Positions 15,150 to 22,598 are shown, counted from the first letter of the stretch. The stretch: DNA of 39,433 nucleotides from CAZCSJ01 sp964501445 (GCA_964501445.1 CAZCSJ010000006.1:1-39433); one strand, 5' to 3'. Notes: generated by a model from the letters alone, not told the origin. Made by a program: numbers and translations.

Positions 15150-15423
15150 GGGAGAGGACGCTCACTACTTTGGCAGTACGGATAGTCCCGTCAAACCGCA
15201 CTTTCCGACGGGTGGTAAATTTTACCACACCCTGACGCATCGCATAGAGCGTGTCATCGCCTCCGCGCTTCACCCCTTCGCCCACGAGAAATTTTGAACC
15301 GCGCTGGCGAATCACAATTTCCCCGGTCTTCACTTTCTGGCCGTCGGATCGCTTTACACCAAGATATTTTGGCTGCGAGTCGCGGCCAAACTTGCCCGCA
15401 CCCGCAGATTTTGTATGTGCCAT
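15139..15423 (-). CDS. rpmA: 50S ribosomal protein bL27
   Basis: 94 aa. MAHTKSAGAGKFGRDSQPKYLGVKR is split here as the family N-terminus MAHTKSAGAG plus GRDSQPKYLGVKR, followed by GEIVIRQRG and FLVGEGV. The N-terminal tail reaches the peptidyl-transferase centre. bL27 is usually next to rplU (bL21), but here rplU is about 22 kb away. The 3' end overlaps the pyrG end. Confidence 0.95.
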   Translation of the reverse strand: MAHTKSAGAGKFGRDSQPKYLGVKRSDGQKVKTGEIVIRQRGSKFLVGEGVKRGGDDTLYAMRQGVVKFTTRRKVRFDGTIRTAKVVSVLSPTS

Positions 15424-15429
15424 AGACGA

Positions 15430-15457
15430 GAATTATGAATCAAGAATTATGAATTAT
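15430..15457. repeat. Heptamer array (GAATTAT-type x4) at a start codon
   Basis: Units GAATTAT, GAATCAA, GAATTAT, GAATTAT, filling the space between rpmA and the divergent gene. The ATG of the latter (15456-15458) is formed by the last unit plus the next base. Confidence 0.9.
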
Positions 15458-15857
15458 GGTATCTGATACTCTCGGAAAAGTCAACTCGTGGCTTGCAGAA
15501 CATAAAGAAGACCTCTTCATCGCCGCTCTCATATTCTTCACCGGCATGGCGGGGTTTGGATTGGGGCGGTTGTCAGCGGTCTGGCCCGTGAAGGAGCCGA
15601 TCACCGTGATGGAGAATTATGAATTAAGAAGTAAGAATTATGGGACAAAAAGTACTGCTTCCGTGGTCCGTAATCCAACTCCAGTAATTCGTAATTCACA
15701 GGGTCAATTCGTTGCGTCAAAAAACGGGACCGCCTATCACTACCCGTGGTGCCCGGGCGCACAAAAAATCAAAGAGGAAAATAAAGTTTGGTTTCAGAGT
15801 AGGGAAGAGGCGGAGGCAAAAGGATACAAGCCCGCCGGGAACTGCGAGGGGCTGTAA
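15456..15857 (+). CDS. Membrane-anchored protein with Ada-like metal-binding domain
   Basis: 133 aa. One transmembrane helix (about 20-41), then a linker and a C-terminal segment (about 84-131), FVASKNGTAYHYPWC..., ending in KGYKPAGNC. Cys and His residues are spaced like the small Ada-type zinc-binding or nuclease-tail domain found on secreted proteins. A heptamer array at 15614-15641 encodes ENYELRSKNYG in the linker, and the start codon lies in another array. Exact role unknown. Confidence 0.65.
   Translation: MVSDTLGKVNSWLAEHKEDLFIAALIFFTGMAGFGLGRLSAVWPVKEPITVMENYELRSKNYGTKSTASVVRNPTPVIRNSQGQFVASKNGTAYHYPWCPGAQKIKEENKVWFQSREEAEAKGYKPAGNCEGL
15614..15641. repeat. Heptamer array (GAATTAT-type x4) inside a coding region
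   Basis: Units GAATTAT, GAATTAA, GAAGTAA, GAATTAT. It is read through as linker sequence of the 133-aa membrane protein. Confidence 0.9.
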
Positions 15858-15880
15858 ATTTTGACGTATCATTATTACAG

Positions 15881-15912
15881 ACATTCCAACATTCTGCAGA
15901 ATGTTGGAATGT
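15881..15912. repeat. 32-bp perfect palindrome between convergent genes
   Basis: Perfect 16+16 bp self-complementary sequence starting acattccaac and centred on ctgcag. It lies between the Ada-like gene and the nuclease gene and may act as a bidirectional terminator, although T-runs are weak. Confidence 0.88.
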
Positions 15913-15922
15913 TGAAAATGAG

Positions 15923-17140
15923 TTAAACAGTATCTCCTTCCGGAACCGACTTATTAAATGACGCGTGAAGCGCCGCGTATTCTTTCTCCACGCGCCGCGC
16001 GTCTTCGATCGCACGCCGGATCTCTTCTGGCACCTCGCGCATCACCTTCTGAAGTTTCGTGGCATCCGCTTTCAACACCTCCTCCCATTTGCCGATGGGG
16101 GAGAGGATGGTTTTAATTTTCTCAAAATCGTACTCATAGCGCTGGACTATTTTTTTTGATACTGTTCCCTGATCGCCAAATACTCGCGTGAGCCCCTCGG
16201 CGTCCATATAGTCTTTTATATACGCCTGCAATTCATCAATCCGCTTTTCGTTTTGCTGGGTGAGTGATTTAAGCGAAAAGTATTCCCGTAAAGTATCTTC
16301 TATCTTGCCTTGCTCCTTACTACTTACTACTTGCTTCTTGTAAAGATGTTTCCACGCCGGACACATGGGTTTATACGCGCACCAGTCGCAAAGCGGCCCG
16401 GGCATTGGCTCAAAATCTTTTTTCTCGGCGATGCGCGTCTCAATTTCACCAATGGCAGCGAGTACGTGTGTCTTGGTGCGCTCAACCGAGTGGGGAGTCG
16501 GCTTTGTGCTCAATTTTTCTTGATGGGCGAGGAAGTATAAACTTAATTTGACATCTTCGGTTTTCAAATGCGGCCAGCGTTTCTGAAGACCCATGGCGTA
16601 AAGCGAAAGCTGAAGGTCGTTATCAATATTCTCCTGCGAGGGCATGCGTTTGGAGGTTTTGTAATCAATAATTTCATATGCGCCCTCGTGCGTTTTATCA
16701 ATCCGGTCCATGATACCGGCAAGAATATGTATGGTGCCTGTTTTTTCATCGGCAAGGGTAATTTCAAAACGCGATTCCAGATCCACCACGCTGAAATTCC
16801 ACGGCGCGTTTCTCTCGTAGAAATTTTTGAGCATTTTTATCCCGCGCTCCAGATAAATTTTTTGCTCCTCAGCAGTCCACGGAAGCTTCAACGGATCATT
16901 CTTTGATTCCGCTTCAAACGCTTCGCGCGATTGCAAAAACCCCTGCCGGAAACGATGTACCACTTCATCCAACGTAGGAAAGAGGGGATCGCGGGAAAAC
17001 ATGAAACGAAGGGCGCTGTGGATGAGCGTCCCAAAAATCGCCTCGCGGGATTTGGGCATCCGAATTTTATCAATTGCCTCAAATTTATACTTCTGCGGGC
17101 ACTGGAGATACGTTTGGATTACCGAATACGACGTGCGCAT
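15923..17140 (-). CDS. RecB/Cas4-like PD-(D/E)XK nuclease with iron-sulfur cluster motif
   Basis: 405 aa. RecB-family nuclease core: His41 (GTLIHSALRF), Asp145 (GIMDRID), Asp159 and Lys161 (EIIDYKTSK), and Gln177 (NDLQLSLYA). Cys14 plus the C-terminal triplet Cys251, Cys254, Cys260 matches the 4Fe-4S clasp of AddB/Cas4 enzymes. No helicase domain and no cas genes nearby, so it is a stand-alone DNA-repair-type nuclease (inference). A heptamer array at 16310-16337 inserts about KQVVSSKEQGK (269-279) just after the cysteine cluster. A long coiled C-terminal extension follows. Confidence 0.85.
   Translation of the reverse strand: MRTSYSVIQTYLQCPQKYKFEAIDKIRMPKSREAIFGTLIHSALRFMFSRDPLFPTLDEVVHRFRQGFLQSREAFEAESKNDPLKLPWTAEEQKIYLERGIKMLKNFYERNAPWNFSVVDLESRFEITLADEKTGTIHILAGIMDRIDKTHEGAYEIIDYKTSKRMPSQENIDNDLQLSLYAMGLQKRWPHLKTEDVKLSLYFLAHQEKLSTKPTPHSVERTKTHVLAAIGEIETRIAEKKDFEPMPGPLCDWCAYKPMCPAWKHLYKKQVVSSKEQGKIEDTLREYFSLKSLTQQNEKRIDELQAYIKDYMDAEGLTRVFGDQGTVSKKIVQRYEYDFEKIKTILSPIGKWEEVLKADATKLQKVMREVPEEIRRAIEDARRVEKEYAALHASFNKSVPEGDTV
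16310..16337. repeat. Heptamer array (ttgctcc/ttactac x4) inside the nuclease gene
   Basis: Units ttgctcc, ttactac, ttactac, ttgcttc, each 7 bp. It is related to the fmt array at 9250-9277, has a similar flank (tgtaaagatg), and both arrays encode an L-x-KQ-x3-SK-x-QG type peptide. Confidence 0.88.
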
Positions 17141-17259
17141 GATGCATGTACTATATCACGAAGAAGTGCTTGTGGATAATCTCTACTTGCACACTCGCAT
17201 TTCCATATTATAAACTGAGTGTAAGGGATATTATACTCACTTCAATATTTCACTTATAT

Positions 17260-18201
17260 ATGGTCATAGGGCTCCCGCATCTAGACGATTTTCTCTTAAA
17301 TCTCCAGACCAATAACTACTCCCCTGAAACGATCTATAACTATGAGCGCGATCTCAAAGTATTTGAGGATTTCCTTGCCGACTCCGACATTGCCTTCTCC
17401 CACGTAAGCAAGATGACACTTTTACACTATAAAGCCTATCTCATCTCCCGCGACCGCAAAACCCCGAAATCCGAAACTGCAGAAAAACGCCTTTCAAGCT
17501 TCTCCATGAACCGGATGCTCTCCGCCCTTCGCTCCTACCTCAAATTCCTTACCGAAATGGACTATGAGTCGCCCGTATCGCCGGATATGGTAAAACTTTC
17601 CAAAACCGAGCGAAAACACCTGCGGGTATCGGAATTTGATGATGTCCTGCACCTGATTGAATCCCCTCAAAAGCTTGAAAAAAATGAAACCGTAGCATCG
17701 CGCAATCGTGCGATGCTCGAAACCCTCTTCTCCACCGGCATGCGAATATCCGAACTCTTGAGTTTGAAAATAAGCCAGATTGATGATACCGGCCGAGTGT
17801 TCATCCGCGGCAAAGGTAAAAAAGAGCGATTTGTGTATTTAACGCCTCGCGCAAAAAAACAGATCAAGGCGTATATGAAAATCCGAGGTCCGCACCCCTC
17901 TCCCTATATCTTCATCCCCTACCGCGGTAAAAATGTGGGGAAGAAAGAGAAACGGATCTCCCCAAATTATTTAGAAGAACGCGTAAAAAAATACCGCGAA
18001 CTTCTGCGATTGAATATTCCTATCACGGTACACGGCATCCGCCATGCGTTTGCAACATATATGGCAGAGAGCGGTGCCAACCCCGCGGCCCTCCAAATCC
18101 TCCTTGGCCACGAATCGCTTGATACCACAACCCGTTATGTCCACGGCTCGGATCGCTATGCGGAAAAAACGCATAGAAAATTCCATCCGTTGAAAGAATA
18201 A
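17260..18201 (+). CDS. Xer-type tyrosine recombinase
   Basis: 313 aa from ATG 17260, typical XerC/D length. A SAM-like core-binding domain (5-105) precedes the catalytic domain with Arg162 (GMRISELL), Lys185 (GKGKKER), His258-x2-Arg261 (HGIRH), His284 (LGHESL) and Tyr293 (TTTRYVHG). All catalytic residues are present. Upstream in-frame codons back to 17146 encode a non-family N-terminus, so the later ATG is preferred; TATACT at 17232-17237 supports it. It probably resolves chromosome dimers at a dif site. No attachment repeats or phage genes lie nearby, so nothing points to an integron or prophage. Confidence 0.88.
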   Translation: MVIGLPHLDDFLLNLQTNNYSPETIYNYERDLKVFEDFLADSDIAFSHVSKMTLLHYKAYLISRDRKTPKSETAEKRLSSFSMNRMLSALRSYLKFLTEMDYESPVSPDMVKLSKTERKHLRVSEFDDVLHLIESPQKLEKNETVASRNRAMLETLFSTGMRISELLSLKISQIDDTGRVFIRGKGKKERFVYLTPRAKKQIKAYMKIRGPHPSPYIFIPYRGKNVGKKEKRISPNYLEERVKKYRELLRLNIPITVHGIRHAFATYMAESGANPAALQILLGHESLDTTTRYVHGSDRYAEKTHRKFHPLKE

Positions 18202-18267
18202 ATCCTCTCTCCTATAAAACAGGTGGGCCGGTGCAAAACACCAGCCCTATTGGATACCCATCCACAG

Positions 18268-18501
18268 TCAGCCCCTGTATATCACGATCGAAGCGAGAAC
18301 CACCTCACCATCATCTTCTTTAGAAGGGGTGGGCGTGGGTCTCGATGCGGGAGTCGCCGTCGGAGACGGGCTCGGCGTTGATAAGAACTCCGGTTTCTTG
18401 ATGCGCCCGGTACGCGCCGCGGGCAATAATCCCGCGTCTTCCGCGACCCCTGCGATAAAAACCAACAGACCGAAAGTCATCACTAGATCAAACCTGCTCA
18501 T
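18268..18501 (-). CDS. Small secreted or membrane-anchored Pro/Thr-rich protein
   Basis: 77 aa from ATG 18501; a GTG lies one codon earlier. A hydrophobic N-terminus (about residues 5-20) is followed by a Pro/Ser/Thr-rich stretch (TPSPSPTATP, RPTPTPSK), as in cell-surface linkers. This gene has the clearest Shine-Dalgarno of the window: AAGGAGG on the minus strand at about 18511-18517, 9 nt before the ATG, and a good promoter at 18528-18556. No family recognised. Confidence 0.65.
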   Translation of the reverse strand: MSRFDLVMTFGLLVFIAGVAEDAGLLPAARTGRIKKPEFLSTPSPSPTATPASRPTPTPSKEDDGEVVLASIVIYRG

Positions 18502-18527
18502 CACAAAGTACCTCCTTCTTACAAGAT

Positions 18528-18556
18528 AAAATAGGACGATCCCTGCAATTCGTCAA
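18528..18556 (-). promoter_or_regulatory. Promoter of the small Pro/Thr-rich protein
   Basis: On the minus strand TTGACG (18551-18556), a 17-nt spacer, then TATTTT (18528-18533). The start near 18521 gives a 20-nt leader holding the strong Shine-Dalgarno. Confidence 0.7.
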
Positions 18557-18560
18557 TCAC

Positions 18561-18683
18561 TCAAAAGAACGTGTTGAAAAACCCCAAGAGCCACTGGAAT
18601 GCGCGGATCAAAAAATTGAGGATCAGCGTAATGACGCCGATGATCGCCCAAAAGATTTGAAGTAAAAGCGAAATGAGGTCCAT
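18561..18683 (-). CDS. 40-aa hydrophobic membrane peptide
   Basis: A complete 40-codon ORF, MDLISLLLQIFWAIIGVITL onward, almost entirely hydrophobic with one Arg near residue 28 and an aromatic C-terminus (GFFNTFF). It begins 1 nt after the slipin stop, so it is translated in the same operon. The short length hides it from ordinary gene finders. It might be a slipin partner, since SPFH proteins often act with small membrane proteins; this is inference. Confidence 0.6.
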   Translation of the reverse strand: MDLISLLLQIFWAIIGVITLILNFLIRAFQWLLGFFNTFF

Positions 18684-18684
18684 G

Positions 18685-19449
18685 TTATGTTTTTAATGAA
18701 GATTCTTTTGCCATAAATCGTTTAATCTCCTCAATCGTACTCATGAGTTGCGCCGGGAATATAATGGTGGAATTTTTCTCAATACTGATTTCGGCCATGG
18801 TCTGGAGGTTTCGGAGCTGGAGCGCTATCGGGTGCGCGGCAATTACATCTGCCGCATCCGCGAGCTTTTGCGAAGAGAGAAATTCCCCTTCCGCGGCAAT
18901 AATTTTTGCCCGCTTCTCGCGCTCCGCTTCCGCCTGTTTTGCCATGGCCCTCTGCATGCCCTCCGGAAGCTCAATATCTTTAATCTCCACCACAGGCACC
19001 GCCACTCCCCATCCTTCCGTGTGCGAATCCAAAACCCGGGTAATTTCTTTATTAATCGTCTCGCGCTCGCTCAAAATCTCATCAAGCTGGAAGCGGCCGA
19101 CAATATTTCGCATAGAGGTCTGCGCAATCTGATTTATTGCTGAACGCACATCTTCAATCTCCACAATGCTCTTTACCGAATCCGTAATGCGGTAGTAGGC
19201 AACGGCCGATATATCCATGGATACATTATCCTTGGTAATAATTTTCTGCCGCGGAATTGCGAGCGTGACGGTTCGGAAATCCACTTTTTGCAGCCGGTCA
19301 ATAATCGGAATAATCCAGTTGAGCCCCGGATTCTTTATGCCGACGATCCGCCCAAGCCGAAACACCACGCCCTTTTCATACTGCTGGACAATTCGAAGAC
19401 CCAGCACGACGAGGAAAAAAAGTATTCCGATAATCCATATATACCCCAT
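18685..19449 (-). CDS. Slipin (stomatin/SPFH family protein)
   Basis: 254 aa. An N-terminal hydrophobic hairpin (about 3-22) anchors it to the membrane. The SPFH domain (about 24-175) contains YEKGVVFRLGR, PGLNWIIPIIDR and ISAVAYYRI, followed by a coiled segment (EAEREKRAKIIAAEGE) that drives oligomerisation. Bacterial slipins are usually paired with an NfeD protease gene; none is visible here, and a 40-aa membrane peptide follows instead. It probably organises membrane microdomains. Confidence 0.92.
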   Translation of the reverse strand: MGYIWIIGILFFLVVLGLRIVQQYEKGVVFRLGRIVGIKNPGLNWIIPIIDRLQKVDFRTVTLAIPRQKIITKDNVSMDISAVAYYRITDSVKSIVEIEDVRSAINQIAQTSMRNIVGRFQLDEILSERETINKEITRVLDSHTEGWGVAVPVVEIKDIELPEGMQRAMAKQAEAEREKRAKIIAAEGEFLSSQKLADAADVIAAHPIALQLRNLQTMAEISIEKNSTIIFPAQLMSTIEEIKRFMAKESSLKT

Positions 19450-19481
19450 ATATGTGTGGTTATGTGTTAGTAAACTCTTTA

Positions 19482-20096
19482 CTATTTCGGACCCCCTGTG
19501 CCATACAGCCGAACTAAGTACTTCCCTATTATATCAAATTCAAGGTTAACCGGCTCCCCCGTCCTTTTGTAGCGAATCGCCGTATGCTTCAAAGTATACT
19601 CCACCAAACTCACGGAAAACCAGTCCCTCGCCGCATCCACGACGGTCAAACTGATGCCGTCAACTGCAATCGAGCCTTTCGGCACAACGAGCCGCGCGAA
19701 TTCTTCTGGAAAAGAAAACGTGTATAAAACCCCCGACGGCTGTTTTTGAATTTTTTTGATGCGGCCGATTGTATCCACGTGCCCGAGTACTAGATGCCCG
19801 TCAAGCGGATCGCTGAGATGTAGGGATTTCTCAAGATTCACGCGCGTGGGCATCCACACGCCAAAATAGGTCTTTTGCAGCGTCTCAGTCATCAATTCGC
19901 AGGTATACCTCCCCTTCCCCACTCGCGCAACCGTAAGACACACGCCGTCGGTTGCGATTGACTCGCCCGTGCGCACGCGCCAACCTTTGGGCGTTTGAAT
20001 CGTCAAAAAAAGCGAGCCACCCTGCCTACCAGCAAACAAGGTTTTCTTCTCGGCCTTTACCACGGGACTTACTGTGCGAATGATTCCTGTGAACAT
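19482..20096 (-). CDS. ribE: Riboflavin synthase, alpha chain
   Basis: 204 aa. Dismutates two 6,7-dimethyl-8-ribityllumazines to riboflavin. Two tandem barrel repeats are visible: MFTGIIRTVSPV with GESIATDGVCLTV, then GHVDTIGRI with GSIAVDGISLTV. No ribD, ribBA or ribH lies in the window, and no FMN riboswitch is seen upstream. A palindrome (20135-20172) separates it from the riboflavin kinase gene on the same strand. Together they suggest at least the last steps of flavin supply. Confidence 0.93.
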   Translation of the reverse strand: MFTGIIRTVSPVVKAEKKTLFAGRQGGSLFLTIQTPKGWRVRTGESIATDGVCLTVARVGKGRYTCELMTETLQKTYFGVWMPTRVNLEKSLHLSDPLDGHLVLGHVDTIGRIKKIQKQPSGVLYTFSFPEEFARLVVPKGSIAVDGISLTVVDAARDWFSVSLVEYTLKHTAIRYKRTGEPVNLEFDIIGKYLVRLYGTGGPK

Positions 20097-20134
20097 AGAT
20101 AATTTATTCTAACATTTTTTAACACTACATATCC

Positions 20135-20172
20135 AGATTGCATATAGATGCTATAGCATCTATATGCAATCT
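20135..20172. repeat. TTGCATATA palindrome family, copy 3
   Basis: Perfect 38-bp palindrome (19+19) starting agattgcatata. The centre differs from copy 4, but both arms differ in step, so pairing is kept. Located between riboflavin kinase and riboflavin synthase genes, both on the minus strand. Confidence 0.92.
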
Positions 20173-20251
20173 TTAACTTTTAAGAGCTTGCAGGGCAAGA
20201 TGGTCATTACAAGATGGTCCTTAGATTAGAATAGAGACTATCGATTCTCAC

Positions 20252-20629
20252 TCAAGTTGCGAAAAACTTACGCGCAATCCGTTCGTCTTCCCGCATCGCG
20301 GCAATCAGATCATCTTGGGTATCAAATTTCTGATTATCGCGGATTTTTTGCAAAGCCGTTACGCGGAGTTCCTTTCCGTAGAGAACATCCGAGAAATCCA
20401 AAATATGCACTTCGGTGAATCGTTCCTGTGCACCAAACGTCAGGGCTTTACCGATAAACACAAGCGAGGGCAACAGGCCCTCGCGGCCGATCACTTCTGT
20501 TTCTCCGGTATAAATTCCTTCTGGAATCTCGTCAAGGCACCGAAGATTTGCCGTGGGGAATCCAAGATCCCCTCCCCTGCCGATATTTTTTACCACGATA
20601 CCTCTAATAGTAAAAAGGGGCATTTTCAA
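20252..20629 (-). CDS. Stand-alone riboflavin kinase domain
   Basis: 125 aa. Phosphorylates riboflavin to FMN. The flavokinase barrel is complete: GRGGDLGFPTANL (family GxxxGRxLGFPTAN), LPSLVFIG, EVHILDFSDVLYGKEL, and KIRDNQKF near the end. The FAD synthetase (adenylyltransferase) half found in ordinary bifunctional RibF is missing, so FAD must be made by another enzyme or imported. It overlaps the next upstream gene by 4 nt. Sure of the domain; the short form is unusual for bacteria. Confidence 0.88.
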   Translation of the reverse strand: MKMPLFTIRGIVVKNIGRGGDLGFPTANLRCLDEIPEGIYTGETEVIGREGLLPSLVFIGKALTFGAQERFTEVHILDFSDVLYGKELRVTALQKIRDNQKFDTQDDLIAAMREDERIARKFFAT

Positions 20630-21090
20630 ACGAGGCGAGATAAATCGCCATTGATAATTACCGGCTTCATCCCCATTATCTCTTGTTTATGAGAAAGCTC
20701 TGATGAAACCGGATTCAATATGTAAATCTTTTTCTTGAGATAGAAAGCAACACCAATTTCAATCAAGGTATTGCCCCCAATATATCCGTCAATACCTCTT
20801 TTTTCATGGTTGACGACTAAAATTCCATCACACCAATCAATTTTTTTGTAATGATCGTTAATTGCTCCTTCTTTAAGGTTCCAAATCTCGTGTCCTGCTG
20901 GAAACGCATCAATGCCACCATTCTGTTCAATGTACTGACCAAAGTAGACTTTCTTACCACCTCCAAATTCTTGCGGAACTTCAAGGGCGAGCTCAGGTAT
21001 TTTTACTTCGTGGCCATGCTTTACCATATCATCTCTGGCTGACTCCATTTCTTTATAAAATCCAATACTTCCGCAGAGTGTGATTTTCAT
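20626..21090 (-). CDS. Nucleoside 2-deoxyribosyltransferase-like protein
   Basis: 154 aa. It starts KITLCGSIGFYKEME and ends its core with GGNTLIEIGVAFYLKKKIYIL, the pattern of the nucleoside 2-deoxyribosyltransferase / DNPH1-like fold (GS near the start, E in a late EIG-x-A helix). An acidic DGI-x-V segment lies between. The family cuts or swaps N-glycosidic bonds of (deoxy)nucleosides or nucleotides. Substrate unknown. The gene is AT-rich relative to neighbours, hinting at later acquisition. It overlaps the riboflavin kinase start by 4 nt, so the two are co-translated. Confidence 0.65.
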   Translation of the reverse strand: MKITLCGSIGFYKEMESARDDMVKHGHEVKIPELALEVPQEFGGGKKVYFGQYIEQNGGIDAFPAGHEIWNLKEGAINDHYKKIDWCDGILVVNHEKRGIDGYIGGNTLIEIGVAFYLKKKIYILNPVSSELSHKQEIMGMKPVIINGDLSRLV

Positions 21091-21136
21091 ATTTGTTATA
21101 TCTTGGCTTTAGCGTAGTACGGAGCAACAAATTCTT

Positions 21137-21583
21137 TCAGAGTTTTCCTTCCTTTATCAATTCGATTGACGACTTTCCAATTTGGACTTTGAAAATTGCC
21201 TCTCTATCATCTGCAATCGCGTCTCTGATTCTTTCAACTTGCTTTGGGGAAGTATTTGGCGGGAGTTTATCAATTTCAAAAAATTCAATTTTATCGGCTT
21301 CCTCGTTGAGCGTAATTTTGCCACCAATTTTTTTACAAATGAAAGAAAAGACAATTTCATTTTTATTTGGTTTGCTATAGACTCCCGCCAACTTGGAAAT
21401 TTCAACTTCCAAACCAGTTTCTTCTTTTACTTCTCGTTTCAAGCCGTCCCACGGCGACTCGCCATTTTCCATAGTCCCGCCGGGCAAATTCCATAAGTCA
21501 TAATCGCGTCTACGACAAAGCAAAATTCGCTTCTGTTCATCAAAAATAATTCCAAATATGCCGATGGTGAATTGTGGTTTCAT
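21137..21583 (-). CDS. Nudix hydrolase
   Basis: 148 aa from ATG 21583 (KPQFTIGIFGIIFDEQKR). The Nudix box G-x5-E-x7-REVKEETGLEV is intact (GTMENGESPWDGLK then REVKEETG), so it should hydrolyse a nucleoside diphosphate linked to another moiety with Mg2+. Earlier in-frame codons run through the tRNA-Ser gene and are not coding. AT-rich like the adjacent deoxyribosyltransferase-like gene. Substrate unknown. Confidence 0.9.
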   Translation of the reverse strand: MKPQFTIGIFGIIFDEQKRILLCRRRDYDLWNLPGGTMENGESPWDGLKREVKEETGLEVEISKLAGVYSKPNKNEIVFSFICKKIGGKITLNEEADKIEFFEIDKLPPNTSPKQVERIRDAIADDREAIFKVQIGKSSIELIKEGKL

Positions 21584-21604
21584 ATTGGCGATTCCTTTCC
21601 TAAC

Positions 21605-21692
21605 TGGCGGAGGCGGGAGGATTCGAACCTCCGATACCTTGCGGTATGCTGCCTTTCCAAGGCAGTGCACTAGGCCACTATGCGACGCCTCC
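21605..21692 (-). tRNA. tRNA-Ser (anticodon GGA), CCA encoded
   Basis: 88 nt including an encoded CCA. Acceptor GGAGGCG pairs with CGCCTCC, the discriminator is G, the anticodon loop is CTTGGAAAG with GGA, and the T-arm carries GTTCGAATC. The long class II variable arm (ATACC-gcaa-GGTAT) confirms Ser. It reads UCC/UCU codons. It lies between the Nudix gene and the toxin gene on the same strand. Confidence 0.95.
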
Positions 21693-21698
21693 ATTATT

Positions 21699-21956
21699 TT
21701 AATATGTGGAGGAAGTTCTTCGTTCAATCTGATATACAAAAATCACTCTCTCGTCTGGAAATAACTCAAATTTCAGACGATAGGATCCCACTCGTCTCCT
21801 CCATATATTTTTTTCTCCTCCCATTTTCTCTGTATCTCCACCAAAGGGGTCGGATGCCAATTCTAATAGTACCGCTTCAATTCGTTTTTTATCTTTTCGC
21901 GGGATCTTATGACACGCTTTCCGTGCCTTATCGCGTACCTCCACGCGCCAATTCAT
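21699..21956 (-). CDS. RelE/ParE-type toxin
   Basis: 85 aa from ATG 21956 (NWRVEVRDKARKACHKIPRKDKKRI). The RelE fold is supported by the basic N-terminal helices and by NIWRRRVGSYRLKFEL and VIFVYQIERR, the typical wRxRvGxYR...v.ieHR pattern. RelE toxins cleave mRNA on the ribosome. It overlaps the antitoxin 3' end by 29 nt, the normal antitoxin-first order. Confidence 0.88.
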   Translation of the reverse strand: MNWRVEVRDKARKACHKIPRKDKKRIEAVLLELASDPFGGDTEKMGGEKNIWRRRVGSYRLKFELFPDERVIFVYQIERRTSSTY

Positions 21957-22164
21957 GCCGTAACTCTTCAAGAGTAATATATTTACCGGCCNNNNNNNNN
22001 NCCGCCCTGTCACGACGCGCTGCCTCAAGTTCGCGTTTTTCTGCTTGCGTGGGGCGGAATGTCCGTATCTTCTTCCGTTGTAAAAGTTCCTCATACTCCT
22101 TACGCGGAATCAAAACAAGTTCCCCCTTTTTTGCAAGCGCTTTTGGTATGGTGAGTGTCGTCAT
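21928..22164 (-). CDS. Antitoxin of the RelE-type pair (contains assembly gap)
   Basis: About 78 aa as scaffolded. The N-terminus MTTLTIPKALAKKGELVLIP with RKEYEELLQ looks like the small DNA-binding antitoxins paired with RelE in CPR; the C-terminal helix (ITLEELRHELARG) would bind the toxin. Ten N at 21992-22001 fall inside it, so residues there and even the frame between the halves are not secured by the sequence. Confidence 0.7.
   Translation of the reverse strand: MTTLTIPKALAKKGELVLIPRKEYEELLQRKKIRTFRPTQAEKRELEAARRDRAXXXXAGKYITLEELRHELARGGTR
21992..22001. other. Assembly gap (10 N)
   Basis: A run of exactly ten unknown bases inside the antitoxin gene. A fixed run of this kind is typically a scaffolding join, so the true gap length is unknown. 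Confidence 0.98.
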
Positions 22165-22202
22165 ATATTTTATATTACCATGAAAAACACAGAATATCCA
22201 GC

Positions 22203-22586
22203 TTACTTTTTACGGTGTTTCTTCTTGAGGCGATAATACGCCAGCGAGGGGTTTTTATTGCCGCGAAAAAGGTGTGCCGGATACTTCTTTGCGTTTTTCT
22301 TCAACTTCCGCTCCACCACCCCCGCAATATCAATATCGCACTCCGTAGCAAATTGCAAACAGTAAATCAAGACATCCGCAAGCTCGTCGGCAATCTCCTG
22401 CATTTGCGCCTTTGACTTCTTCTCGTAGTCCCGATACCCGTCCCACTGAAACTTTTCTAAAAGTTCGGCGGCCTCAATTACTATAGACACCGCCAAATTC
22501 TTTGCGGGCGGATGCCAGCCGCGTTCGTCTACAAAATCTGCAACTCGTCTTTTCAATACTGCCATGGTTACAGTTGTATCCCGCAT
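22203..22586 (-). CDS. MazG-like nucleotide pyrophosphohydrolase
   Basis: 127 aa; a second in-frame ATG at 22565 may be the start. The all-alpha NTP-PPase signature is clear: EAAELLEKFQW, then EIADELADVLIYCL with the paired acidic residues that bind Mg2+, and a late N-x2-KYP. The family removes pyrophosphate from (d)NTPs, for example dCTP or damaged nucleotides. It follows htpX by 12 nt on the same strand, so it probably ends the lemA operon. The basic tail (KKKHRKK) is unusual. Confidence 0.85.
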   Translation of the reverse strand: MRDTTVTMAVLKRRVADFVDERGWHPPAKNLAVSIVIEAAELLEKFQWDGYRDYEKKSKAQMQEIADELADVLIYCLQFATECDIDIAGVVERKLKKNAKKYPAHLFRGNKNPSLAYYRLKKKHRKK

Positions 22587-22598
22587 ATGCCTTTTTAT

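Noticed and set aside
17146..18201. Integron or prophage integrase
   Set aside because: The recombinase has Xer length and motifs and no attachment repeats, cassettes or phage genes nearby.
20097..20251. FMN riboswitch near riboflavin genes
   Set aside because: The conserved RFN core is absent; the spacer holds a palindromic repeat and otherwise plain sequence.
21584..21739. N-terminal extension of the Nudix protein
   Set aside because: It passes through tRNA-Ser; the Nudix fold begins at ATG 21583.
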